From the NCBI GenBank assembly GCA_946480525.1, contig CAMLLA010000080.1, positions 1-12,906 of the forward strand: 12,906 nt of DNA, given 5' to 3'. The position numbers were made by a program, and so were the translations under genes. Below, in pieces: positions 1 through 8,400 of the stretch (positions are counted from its first letter, which is position 1; each line of letters opens with the position of its first letter). Origin of the DNA: an uncultured Asticcacaulis sp. (GTDB lineage Bacteria > Pseudomonadota > Alphaproteobacteria > Caulobacterales > Caulobacteraceae). The notes under the pieces were generated by a model. The model made no database searches. It was not told where the DNA came from and saw nothing but the letters and a program-made list of their open reading frames with translations.

Positions 1-1
1 C

Positions 2-775
2 GACTTCTTCCGGCCGCGCGGCCTGGGCTGGTCGGCCGGGACGGGCGTGCCGATGGCGACGGGCGACAATATCGTCTTCAGCGTCGAACGCCGGTTCGAC
101 GACGGCCCTGTGGAAAAAAGCGCTGTTGAGCGCCTCAACGCCCTGCGGCCGCACCTGGCCCGCAGCGCCTTCATCTCGGCGCGGCTGGGATTGCAACGCG
201 CATCCGGCGCCAGCGAGACCCTGACGGCGCTTGGCCTTCCGACCGCCCTGCTCGACGCCGGCGGGTCCGCCGTCGCGGTCAACAGCCTGATGGAGGCCCT
301 GACCGACCACGTCAAATGGCGCGCCAATGACCGCTTCAGCCTGAAGGATGCGACCGCGCAGGCCCATCTGCAGGCGGCGCTCGATGCGCTGGCGGCGGAA
401 AGGCATGCCCCCGTCCTGTCATTCCCGGTGCGCGACGAAACGGACGCCGCCGTCATGGTCGCGCATCTGATCCCGGTCAGCCGCACGGCGCGCGACGTCT
501 TTTCGCGCAGCTACCTGCTGCTGACCCTGACGCCCGTACGATCGGACGCGGCGCCCTCGGCGCACCTGATCCGGGCCCTGTTCGACCTGACGGCCGCCGA
601 GGCCAGGGTGGCGCGCGGACTGGCGGCCGGCCAGTCGCTGGAAGAAATCGCGGCCGAAGGCGGCGTGGCTCTCAGCACCGTCCGGTGGCAATTGCGTCAA
701 ATTCACGCCAAGACCGGCTGCACGCGCCAGGGCGAGCTGGTGGCACTTATGGCCAATATCGCCATAGGGCGGTGA
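2..775 (+). CDS. LuxR-type helix-turn-helix transcriptional regulator (partial, 5' end outside window)
   Basis: The reading frame is open to the left edge, so the start lies outside the window; the GTG at 47 is probably internal. The residues before it (DFFRPRGLGWSAGTG...) read as ordinary protein of this family. The visible part has a sensor-like region that includes RPHLARSAFISARLGL at about residues 34-49 counted from position 47. A C-terminal HTH of LuxR/GerE type follows: FDLTAAEARVARGLAAGQS, EEIAAEGGVALSTVRWQL and QIHAKTGCTRQGELVAL, at nucleotides about 580-755. This domain binds DNA in the cytoplasm; the signal sensed cannot be read from sequence. No receiver-domain motif is visible in this part. 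The gene lies 280 bases upstream of the fucosidase on the same strand and could regulate it, but nothing shows this directly. The family call is firm; the target and full length are unknown. Confidence 0.85.
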   Translation, partial: DFFRPRGLGWSAGTGVPMATGDNIVFSVERRFDDGPVEKSAVERLNALRPHLARSAFISARLGLQRASGASETLTALGLPTALLDAGGSAVAVNSLMEALTDHVKWRANDRFSLKDATAQAHLQAALDALAAERHAPVLSFPVRDETDAAVMVAHLIPVSRTARDVFSRSYLLLTLTPVRSDAAPSAHLIRALFDLTAAEARVARGLAAGQSLEEIAAEGGVALSTVRWQLRQIHAKTGCTRQGELVALMANIAIGR

Positions 776-1055
776 ACACCGTGCGGAAGCCCGCGCGCTG
801 CGCTCTTCCCCCCTAACCCCGACCCCGATATTTTATACTTGAAATTATATTTCATATGCAGCAAATTTTCCTGAAGCCACTAATGGCAAGGTCGACCAGC
901 CACGTCATGACGAACCTTCGCACCTCGCGTCGTCGGGCAGAAGGCGGGCATGGGATCAGGGACTATCCGGAATGGATCAACGCCCAGGAACCATACGAGG
1001 TCGATTTTTACCGGCAGATCAGGCCCGTCCAGATACCAAGCGGAAGGCTCCTCTT
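776..1055 (+). other. Intergenic leader before the fucosidase gene
   Basis: These 280 bases hold no convincing gene. Two frames are open through part of it (from 856 and from 972), but their residues are not family-like, and the second simply runs in frame into the fucosidase signal peptide. The region carries a short AT-rich island at about 828-858 inside GC-rich sequence, which is where a promoter or operator would be expected. A GGAAGG ribosome-binding site sits at 1042-1047, 8 bases before the ATG at 1056. No strong -35/-10 pair was identified; TTGAAA at 839-844 is only a weak -35 candidate. Confidence 0.5.
840..854. promoter_or_regulatory. Candidate operator: 15-base palindrome in an AT island
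   Basis: TGAAAT-TAT-ATTTCA is a perfect 6-base inverted repeat around a 3-base centre, inside the only AT-rich patch between the LuxR-type regulator and the fucosidase gene. Placement and symmetry suit a dimeric repressor or activator site controlling the fucosidase. It is a single copy, and short AT palindromes arise by chance, so the call is tentative. Confidence 0.35.
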
Positions 1056-2381
1056 ATGAACAAGCGTCGCAGTTTCCTCATGGGCGTCGCCGCCGCCTCC
1101 CTGGCGCCTGGTCTTCTTCACGCCCAGAGCCTTACGGACGAGCAACGGTCCGCGGCCAAGACAGCGAACGCCGACCCGACACTTGCGCCCGACCTGCTGC
1201 TGCCGGAACAAGACCTTGCCTGGTGGCGTGACGCGAAGTTCGGCGTCTTTGTGCATTGGGGTCTTTACGCCATTCCCGCGAAGGGCGAATGGCATATGTT
1301 CAACGACAAGGTCGATCCGGCAGCCTACGCAAAGCTGGCGGACGAATTCAACCCGCAACACTATCGCCCCGAGGCCTGGGCCCGGATTGCCCGCGAGGCC
1401 GGCGCAAAATACATGGTCATGACCGCCCGCCACCACGATGGCTTTGCCTTGTGGGACAGCCCGGCAAGTTATGGCAACTATGATTCAATGCACTCCGCCG
1501 CCAAACGGGATCTCTTGAAGCCGTTTGTGGAGGCCGTCAGGCACGAAGGATTGCGCGTCGGCATCTATTACTCGCCCCTCGACTGGCGCTTCCCGGGCTA
1601 TTTCCACCCTAAGGAACTGCCCGAAAACGCCGCGCTCCTGAAGAAGCAAACCTACGGGCAGGTCGAAGAACTGATGAGCCGCTACGGCCCCATCGACATT
1701 CTTTGGTGGGACGGTGGATGGCTGGCGCACAAGGGAACCGACGCTGATGCGGCCTGGTTCTGGGAACCCGACAAGTTGATCCGAATGGTGCGGCATTACC
1801 AGCCTAAAGCGGTCATCAACCCGCGGTCCGGGTGGCAGGGCGACTTCGACATCGCCGAAGGCGCGGGGGGCATTACCGGTCCGATCAGGGCCAGGCCGTG
1901 GGAAAAGACCTTCTCCCTGAATAACCATGCGTGGGGCTATACGCCGGAAGACAGCGTCATGACCTGGGAGGAGGTGATCCGCTTCCTGGTCGAAGCCGTT
2001 GTGCGGAACGGGAACCTGCTGGCGAACGTGGGCCCGGACAGGGATGGGGCTTTCCCGCCCAGACAGACCGAAACGCTCCGCGGAGTCGGTCGCTGGCTCA
2101 AACGCTATGGCGCGACTATCTACGACACCCGGCCAGGACCTTACCAGCCGGTGGACGGGGTTTACGGAGCAACCCGGCGCGGCAGGAACATTTTCATCCA
2201 GGTCCTCAGCTGGCCGAACGATGAACTGGTCCTGCCGGCCCTGGATTTAAAGATCAAGGACGTCGTCAATGTCTCCGGCGGCAAGGTGGCATGGCATTCC
2301 GATGCCGGCGGCCTCAGATTATCCGTCCCGGCCGCGGACCGTCAGTCTCCCGTCACCATCCTTCAATTGAAACTGAAGTAA
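1056..2381 (+). CDS. Exported alpha-L-fucosidase, glycoside hydrolase family 29
   Basis: The predicted product (441 aa) removes L-fucose from glycan chains by a retaining mechanism. Start choice: ATG at 1056 has GGAAGG 8 bases upstream and opens a signal peptide with a Tat-like KRRSFLMG motif (residues 3-10), a hydrophobic stretch and a likely cleavage after LHA (about residue 23); the longer in-frame start at 972 would bury this signal. GH29 motifs are clear: FGVFVHWGLYAIPAKGEW at 62-79, TARHHDGFALWDS at 123-135, and IDILWWDGGW at 213-222 with the expected nucleophile D219. PWEKTF...NHAWGY (281-295) contains E283, a plausible acid/base by position, although that residue varies in the family. 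The catalytic barrel spans about 45-355, followed by a small beta domain to the end. It probably acts in the periplasm or outside the cell. A GH18 gene follows on the same strand after 124 bases. The family is certain; linkage specificity is not readable. Confidence 0.93.
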   Translation: MNKRRSFLMGVAAASLAPGLLHAQSLTDEQRSAAKTANADPTLAPDLLLPEQDLAWWRDAKFGVFVHWGLYAIPAKGEWHMFNDKVDPAAYAKLADEFNPQHYRPEAWARIAREAGAKYMVMTARHHDGFALWDSPASYGNYDSMHSAAKRDLLKPFVEAVRHEGLRVGIYYSPLDWRFPGYFHPKELPENAALLKKQTYGQVEELMSRYGPIDILWWDGGWLAHKGTDADAAWFWEPDKLIRMVRHYQPKAVINPRSGWQGDFDIAEGAGGITGPIRARPWEKTFSLNNHAWGYTPEDSVMTWEEVIRFLVEAVVRNGNLLANVGPDRDGAFPPRQTETLRGVGRWLKRYGATIYDTRPGPYQPVDGVYGATRRGRNIFIQVLSWPNDELVLPALDLKIKDVVNVSGGKVAWHSDAGGLRLSVPAADRQSPVTILQLKLK

Positions 2382-2505
2382 AGCCTCCGTCCAACGACGC
2401 TGCGATCTGCACGCACAGTTCCGGTCCTGAATTGGACTTCTCATGGAGCGTAATTGGTGTTAGCCATTATGACCTTTCGCGGACATAGTGACGAGGACAC
2501 ACCAG

Positions 2506-3744
2506 ATGAGCGCGCGCGCAGCCTTCCTTTCCGCCCTCTGCCTGTCGGCTGCCGTCATGGCGTTACCCGTCGCGGCAGAACCTGTCGTCGCCGCCTATTA
2601 CTTCCCCGGCGGCGGCAAGCCCGATGCGCTGACGCGTCCGTCAACGACGAAACTCACCCACCTCGTCTACGCCTTCGTCCCGGTATGCGGTGACAGCTCG
2701 GCCTTCGATGCCGATGAAAAGAAGCAACGCGAGCCACTGTGCAAGGGCGTGGCCGACTACGCCCTCACCCTGCCCGACACCGGCGCCATGCGCGCGGAGC
2801 TGAAGGCCATGACTGAGTTGAAGGCACGCGATCCGGGCCTCAGGATTATCGCTTCGGTTGGCGGCTGGGGCATGCCCATGTTCCCCGAAGTCGTCGCCCG
2901 GCCCGAGCGGCGGCAGGTCTTCATCCGGTCCGCAACGGATTTCCTAACGCGTTATCCGGTGTTCGATGGCATCGACATCGATTGGGAATATCCGGGTGGC
3001 GGCGATGAAGCCCGCGCGCCGCTTGGCGACAACGCCCGCCGCCAGGAAGCGTCGGACCACCGCGCCCTGATCGAAGGCCTGCGCATCGCCTTAGACGGCC
3101 TGAAAGCGCAGGACGGCCGTAAGCGCCTGCTGACCACCGCCGTGGCCGGCTATCCACGCTCGGTCGCCGGCATCGACTGGCTGGGCGTGCAGGACGACTT
3201 CGACCTCGTCTTCGTCATGACCTACGACTTTACACCGGAAAAGGCATTCCAGCGCAACGGCGACTATTCCGGCGGCGGCGGCTGGCCCGGCCACCACACC
3301 AACCTGACCGCCAGCCCTGCGACCGATGGCTATGGCGCCGACGCCATGATCGACAACCTGTCGGCTGCCGGCGTGCCAAAGGCCAAGATGGTGCTGGGCG
3401 CGGGCTTTTATGCGCGCGAATGGACGAAGGCGCGTTTCGGAGACGGCCGCTTCCCGGCCAGCGGCGGAGACGGCGTTTTCGTCGGCATGGCGTCGTGGAC
3501 CGAGGTCAAGGCACGGGGACCGGAAGCGAAGGGCTGGACGGCCGGGTATGACACAGCTGCCGGGGCAGCCTATATTCACGACCCCAAGACCGGCGGCTTC
3601 CTGTCGCTCGACACCCCACAAAGTCTTGCCGACAAGGGGGCCTATGCCCGGCGCGAAGGTCTGGCCGGACTGTTCGCCTGGGAATTGACCCAGGACGACG
3701 GCACCCTGGTCGAGGCCATGGCGGACGCCGTGACGGCGAAGTAG
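2506..3744 (+). CDS. Exported glycoside hydrolase family 18 chitinase-like enzyme
   Basis: The predicted product (412 aa) would hydrolyse beta-1,4 N-acetylglucosamine polymers, or related GlcNAc-containing glycans, by substrate-assisted catalysis. ATG 2506 is chosen over the in-frame GTG at 2488 because GAGGA lies at 2493-2497 with 8-base spacing and the shorter form begins a clean Sec signal peptide (MSARAAFLSALCLSAAVMA..., cleavage near VAA/EP at 24). GH18 hallmarks are all present: IIASVGGWG (114-122), the catalytic DGIDIDWEYPG (154-164) with acid E161 and aspartates D157 and D159, FVMTYDF (236-242), GAGFYAREW (298-306), and the C-terminal LFAWELTQDDG (389-399) with the barrel tryptophan W392. 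No carbohydrate-binding module or anchor is seen, so it should be a soluble secreted or periplasmic single-domain enzyme. Endo- versus exo-activity and exact substrate cannot be told. It lies close to the fucosidase and may be co-expressed, though the 124-base gap leaves room for its own promoter. Confidence 0.93.
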   Translation: MSARAAFLSALCLSAAVMALPVAAEPVVAAYYFPGGGKPDALTRPSTTKLTHLVYAFVPVCGDSSAFDADEKKQREPLCKGVADYALTLPDTGAMRAELKAMTELKARDPGLRIIASVGGWGMPMFPEVVARPERRQVFIRSATDFLTRYPVFDGIDIDWEYPGGGDEARAPLGDNARRQEASDHRALIEGLRIALDGLKAQDGRKRLLTTAVAGYPRSVAGIDWLGVQDDFDLVFVMTYDFTPEKAFQRNGDYSGGGGWPGHHTNLTASPATDGYGADAMIDNLSAAGVPKAKMVLGAGFYAREWTKARFGDGRFPASGGDGVFVGMASWTEVKARGPEAKGWTAGYDTAAGAAYIHDPKTGGFLSLDTPQSLADKGAYARREGLAGLFAWELTQDDGTLVEAMADAVTAK

Positions 3745-3775
3745 CTGTGAAGGTGGCCGAAGGTCCGCGCCGCCG

Positions 3776-4324
3776 TCAGTCGCGCGGGACGTAGACCAGA
3801 TGGACCGTGTCGTCATCGATCAGCGTGCTCGACACCAGCGTCAGCGGCGGACGGGCCTCGCGGAAGAACGGCTTGCCCTCGCCCAGCACGAACGGCCGCA
3901 CGTGCAGGTGATACTCATCGATCAAGCCCAGCCGCGCCACCGCGCCCGCCAGTTCCGGACCGGAGACGCTGAGTACACCATCCGTGCCGGCCTTTATGCC
4001 GCCGACCTGTGTTCCGATGTCACTCGATATCAGCGTCGCGTTGGGCCCAACCGTCTTAAGCGTGCGGGACACGACCCATTTCGGCAGCCTGCGCCAGAGC
4101 TCGGCGAACTCGCGTTCCGGCGCACCCCACTCGGCCCTGTCCTCGTCCCAGTAACGCATGAGTTCGTACATACGCCGGCCATAGATCGCCCCGGCATGGC
4201 TCCTGATCGTCTCGATCCAGTAGGCGAAATGTTTCACGCTCGGCACCGGCATGACAAGGTTGCCGCCGAGATCGTCGACATAACCATCGATCGAAACATT
4301 CATTGCCAGGATAAACTTGCCCAT
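3776..4324 (-). CDS. Dihydrofolate reductase-fold protein (RibD C-terminal / YyaP-like)
   Basis: This 182-residue cytoplasmic protein belongs to the RibD_C/DHFR-like fold, whose members are NAD(P)H-dependent reductases; most stand-alone copies such as this have no proven substrate. Visible motifs are the N-terminal strand FILAMNVSIDGYVDD (4-18), AIYGRRMYELM (46-56), the KWVVSRT strand (82-88), and the C-terminal block VSGPELAGAVARLGLIDEYH (120-139) followed by a PFVLGEGKPFF element (144-154). The start at 4324 is preferred over an upstream in-frame ATG at 4357 because GAAGAGGG lies at 4330-4337 with 5-base spacing. It is transcribed divergently from the HxlR-type regulator across a 99-base region with repeated sites, so it is the likely target of that regulator. 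It converges on the chitinase gene with 31 bases between stops. It is not the housekeeping folA enzyme. Confidence 0.85.
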   Translation of the reverse strand: MGKFILAMNVSIDGYVDDLGGNLVMPVPSVKHFAYWIETIRSHAGAIYGRRMYELMRYWDEDRAEWGAPEREFAELWRRLPKWVVSRTLKTVGPNATLISSDIGTQVGGIKAGTDGVLSVSGPELAGAVARLGLIDEYHLHVRPFVLGEGKPFFREARPPLTLVSSTLIDDDTVHLVYVPRD

Positions 4325-4357
4325 GACCGCCCTCTTCGCGTTAAAAACCGCATGCAT

Positions 4358-4406
4358 CTTGCAAGTGGTTGAACGCTACCCCAACTGCCCGCATACTGCA
4401 AGCAGT
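4358..4406. promoter_or_regulatory. Divergent operator/promoter region with two repeated sites
   Basis: Between the DHFR-like gene and the HxlR-type regulator, a 13-base pattern TGCAAG-NN-GTT-N-AA occurs twice on the + strand, beginning at 4360 and 4397, 37 bases apart. Each copy overlaps a palindrome: CTTGCAAG at 4358-4365 and ACTGC-AA-GCAGT at 4395-4406. HxlR proteins usually bind as dimers at such sites near their own promoter and repress or activate the divergent gene. Binding is inferred, not shown. Confidence 0.5.
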
Positions 4407-4423
4407 TAAAGCAGGGTCTCTTC

Positions 4424-4954
4424 ATGCCTCAAACGGAAAGATCCGGCTGCCCGATCAACCTGACACTCGAGCAGTTGGGTGATCGCTGGAGCCTGATCGT
4501 TATTCGCGACATCATGTTCGGCAATCGCCGCACCTATGGCGACCTTCTGGCCCACAGCGAGGAAGGCATCGCGTCGAACATCCTGGCCGACCGGCTGAAG
4601 CGCCTGACCGCCTCCGGCCTGCTGACCCGGCGCACCGACCCGGCGCACCGGCAAAAGATCGTCTACAGTCTGAGCGACCCCGCCATCCGGCTCGTGCCCC
4701 TGCTGGCCCATATGGGCGCGTGGGGACGCCGGCATACCCGGTCGAGCCATTCGCTGTCCGTTCGCGCGGAACTGCTGGAAAACGGTGGGCCGGCCCTGTG
4801 GGATGGCTTCATGGATGAACTTCGCCACATCCACCTGGGGGCGCCCCGCCCGGCGCAATCGGTATTGGCGCAGCTTCAGGCCGCCTATGAGGAGGCGATG
4901 GCACAGGCCAAGGATGCGGACGGCGCGGAAAAAACATCGCCGTCACAGGACTAA
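4424..4954 (+). CDS. HxlR-family winged helix transcriptional regulator
   Basis: This 176-residue cytoplasmic DNA-binding protein has the diagnostic HxlR start: Cys9-Pro followed by INLTLEQLGDRWSLIVIRDI (11-30), then FGNRRTYGDLL (32-42), the recognition-helix region EGIASNILADRLKRLTASGL (47-66), and a wing around RQKIVYSLSD (76-85). The N-terminal cysteine can act as a redox or electrophile sensor in some relatives (for example HypR or YodB types); whether it does here is unknown. The C-terminal 60 residues extend beyond the core domain and look helical, perhaps for dimerisation. The ATG at 4424 has AGGG at 4413-4416, 7 bases upstream. The divergent neighbour is a DHFR-fold reductase, an arrangement common for HxlR regulators that control a redox or detoxification gene. 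That target assignment is inference from position and the repeated sites between the genes. Confidence 0.92.
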   Translation: MPQTERSGCPINLTLEQLGDRWSLIVIRDIMFGNRRTYGDLLAHSEEGIASNILADRLKRLTASGLLTRRTDPAHRQKIVYSLSDPAIRLVPLLAHMGAWGRRHTRSSHSLSVRAELLENGGPALWDGFMDELRHIHLGAPRPAQSVLAQLQAAYEEAMAQAKDADGAEKTSPSQD

Positions 4955-5435
4955 GAACGTCCGCGACGCGCCAAGTGTTCATAAGTGCGCTTCGCTAGCG
5001 GCAAAAAAATCTATACTTATCAACAGCGCTGGGGCAGTGGCATTCCTACACCGTTTCCGCAACGCACCATTGACGAATAAATCGCTTCGCAGGCGCAAAA
5101 ATTCCATTGACATAAGGAACCTGGCGGCGCAGCATTATTCACAAGACACGGAATCGTGCACCCTCCCCCAACACAGCAGACATCTGCATAACTATCCTTG
5201 TTTATTGTTCAGGCGGGCGTCGATACTGCGCCTGTCCGGATGGACACTGTATTTTTATGTCAACTGGCCGTAGTTTTCCATGCCGGTCATGAATTTATCT
5301 GCCTAGTCAGGTCCGGAGAAGCGAAATCCGGCCAACACGAACACAACTTTAAGACGAATACGATCACCAATCCCCAACAGGCTGCGCCGATCGTGGCATG
5401 GCAACCGGTCCGGCGGGCAAAGAAAGGGCATGGCC
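4955..5435. other. Long intergenic region upstream of the RTX gene
   Basis: These 481 bases are visibly richer in A and T than the flanking genes, especially 4995-5300, and contain no open frame with family-like residues. Items seen: an A-tract (gcaaaaaaat, 5001-5010), TTGACA at 5108-5113 without a well-spaced -10 (CATTAT comes about 20 bases later), a small hairpin at 5233-5246 followed by a T-run, and a bulged inverted repeat CCGGA/TCCGG at 5313-5317 and 5327-5331. This length suits a long, regulated promoter/leader for the RTX gene. An eroded gene or an unrecognised small RNA cannot be excluded. Confidence 0.45.
5233..5256 (+). terminator. Weak candidate terminator after the HxlR regulator
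   Basis: TGTCC-GGAT-GGACA (5233-5246) forms a perfect 5-bp stem with a 4-base loop, followed four bases later by ATTTTTA. The stem is short, and it sits nearly 280 bases past the regulator stop codon, so it may instead be chance or part of the RTX leader. Confidence 0.22.
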
Positions 5436-8400
5436 ATGGCGATCACGTACAAAAACGGCGATACAGGCAATGACTGGCTCGACAATTCCCTATCTGCCGG
5501 ACCCGTGCAAATCCAGGGACGCGGTGGCAATGACACAATTATCGGCGGCGTCGGCAACGACAGGCTGTATGGCGAAGATGGTAACGATGTCCTGACAGGC
5601 GGGCTGGGCAGCGACACACTGAGAGGCGGGCTCGGCGCAGATACCTACGTCATCTCGCGCGCCGACCTGGGCAAGGGCGACGACACCCTGCTCGATTTCG
5701 ACGGCGTGGGCGACGGGGCCATCGCGGGCGGCGATGTCCTTCGGTTCGAGGGCTTCAGCTCGACCGCGTCGCTGACCTTCGTCCGGCACAACGGCACCGA
5801 CCATGTCTACCTGATCAAGGATGGTGCGTTTTCAAGCCTGATCACCATCGGTTATGCCGGCACAGCCAAGCTGGTGGCGGGCGATTATCTGTTCACGGGC
5901 GTGATCGCACCGCCCCCCAATCGTGCCCCTGTGGCCGGCGCCGATACGGCGGTCGTCCCCGCTTCCGGACCCCGCACGATCACCCTTGCCGCGTCGGCGC
6001 TACTGGCCAATGACAGCGACCCTGACGGCGATGTCCTGCGCATCATCGGCCTGGGGACGGCGGCGCACGGCACGCTCAGCCTGTACACCAACGGCACGCC
6101 GGCAAACTTCGCCGACGACGTCATTCTTTACACGCCTGATGCGGGCTATGCCGGCCTCGATGCCTTCAGCTATGCCTTGAGCGACGGCACGGCCAGCGCA
6201 TCGGCAACCGTCATGGTCACAGTAGAAGCGCAAGCCCCCACCGCCGTCCCCGTTTACCGCAGCGGCACGAACAGCGACGACGTGATTGATGCCTCATCGG
6301 CGACCGGCGCCCAATATATCCAGGGCCGGGCCGGCAATGACGCGATTGCGAGCGGCAGCGGTGACGACAAGCTCTATGGCAATGACGGCAACGACAGCCT
6401 GGTAGGCGGCGGCGGCGCGGACAGCTTCAGCGGCGGCGCCGGGGCGGACACCTACGTGATTGCTAAATCCGACCTTTCCGGCCGTACCGAAAGCATCATG
6501 GATTTCGATGGCGCCGGCGATGGCGCCGTGTCAGGGGGCGACGTTCTCCGCCTTACAGGTTTCGGCATGGGCGCCACGCTGACCTTTGTCCGCCAGGCCG
6601 GCGCGGACCACGTCTACCAGATCAAGGACGGCACATTTACCGCCCAGTTGAACATTGCCTATGGCGGCACGGCAAAGCTTACGGCCGGCGACTACGTCTT
6701 CGTACCCCCCGCCCTTCCCGCCAACCACATCCCCTCTGCCGCGGCGACTTGGGTTGCGACACGCACTAACAGCATCGTCTCAGGCAGTCTCGCCGCAAGC
6801 GATGCCGATGGCGACGCGATCCGCTTCAGTCCTGGCGCCGGTCCGTCCCACGGCACCCTGAAGCTCAGCGAAGACGGTAGCTATGTGTATGCACCTGCAG
6901 TGGGCTATAGCGGCAGTGATGCCTTTGGGGTGCGGCTGGACGACGGCAACGGAGGCCTTAGCGAAATCACGGTGACCGTCACAATCGCTGTGTCGGACAA
7001 GGACCCGTCGCCGTGGCGTGACACACAGGCGGGCAATGGCCTGGTCTTCGTGCAAAGGGATGGGACGACGGGTTCTTTCTACGTCGCCGCTGATACGGCG
7101 CGGGTGACGAAAGGCGGCGGGGCCGTCGCCGACTGGACCGACAGTGGCGTGATCCTGGGCATCCCGCAGGGCGACGGCTATGTGCTCGAAACCACCGCAG
7201 GCGGAGTAACCACCACCCGCCCCCTGGCCATCGGTGAGGTTATCGCCGCCGCAGGACAGTCGAATATGGAAGGCTGGTTTACTTATGCCGGCAACGCCAT
7301 GCCGGCCGAAACAGGCATCTATATATGGGTGCCGCCGACCAGCGACGGCCCCGGCAAATGGACCGCCGCCACGGGCGCGGGCGCCATGGCCTTCGCCAGG
7401 ACCCTGCGCCTGGCGGAGCCCGACATACCGGTCGCCTTCGTTACAGGCGCGGTTGGGGGCACAAAACTGCTGCCGGCCACCAATGTCGAATACTGGCTGG
7501 ACACCGGCGCAGGCAGCCTCTACCAGGACACCGTCGATCTGCTTATGGCGGCCAGCCATGGCCATGCTGCCATGATCCTGTGGAACCAGGGCGAGGCCGA
7601 CGCCGCGTCGCGCGTCGATCCCCTGCTTTACGCCGCCGGCTTAAAGACCCTGTTCGCCCGCTTCGGCAGCGACGTCGCGCCGGAACGCATCGTCATCAGC
7701 GGCCTGGCCTTCACACGCGGCAATGCCGATGCCTTGCGCGCGGCCCAGGCCAGCGTCGCGTCCGCGGACGGCCACATCCTTTACGTGCCGACCAGTCCCG
7801 CCATCGAGACGTGGGACGAAACGCACCTTACCGTTCCTGCCCGGATATTACAGGGCACCGAAACAGCCCTCGCTGTGTTGGCGGCTGAGGGCACTGCGCC
7901 GCCCGGCATCAGCAGGCAGTCGGGCGGCGCAGCCAACGACACGCTGACTGGCGGCGCCCTGACGGACATCCTTCAGACCGGGGGCGGCAATGACGACGTA
8001 AACGGTGCCGACGGCAACGACATCCTGCGTGGCGAGGCTGGATACGACCGCATTTCGGGCGGTGCGGGCGAAGATGCCCTGTCCGGCGGGCTCGATGCCG
8101 ATACGGTCGACGGCGGCGCGGGCAATGACGACGTCTTCGGCGATAGCGGCGATGACCAGCTATGGGGCGGCACAGGGAACGACCTGCTGGATGGCGGCAC
8201 GGGCGCCGATGTGATGGCCGGCCAGACCGGCGACGACACCTATATCGTCGACAATGCCGGCGACATCGTCAGCGAAGCGACGAATGCCGGTACCGACACC
8301 GTTATAGCCCGGCTGACCTACGCCCTGGCCGCCTTCGTCGAAAACCTGATCATCGATGGCAAGGAAGCAATCAACGGCATCGGCAACGCGCTCAACAACC

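Noticed and set aside
856..1059. Small open frame upstream of the fucosidase
   Set aside because: There is no ribosome-binding site at its start, the residues are not protein-like, and it overlaps the fucosidase start out of frame; better read as leader sequence.
3091..3816. 241-codon open frame on the - strand over the chitinase gene
   Set aside because: It is antisense to conserved GH18 motifs and overlaps the end of the reductase-like gene; there is no sensible protein signature.
3800..4372. 190-codon open frame on the + strand over the reductase-like gene
   Set aside because: The - strand frame has clear RibD_C motifs and a good ribosome-binding site; the + strand frame is rich in Arg, His and Gln, as expected for a shadow.
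5017..5025. TTATCAACA, one base from the consensus DnaA box TTATCCACA
   Set aside because: A single near-match in an AT-rich patch is expected by chance; no cluster of boxes or origin-like features was seen.
5198..5473. Small open frame running into the RTX gene start
   Set aside because: It overlaps the RTX coding start in another frame, with no ribosome-binding site and no recognisable motif.
6780..7565. 261-codon open frame on the - strand inside the RTX gene
   Set aside because: It lies wholly antisense to clearly conserved cadherin-like and esterase sequence; its residues match no family and its length is explained by GC-rich codon bias in the opposite frame.
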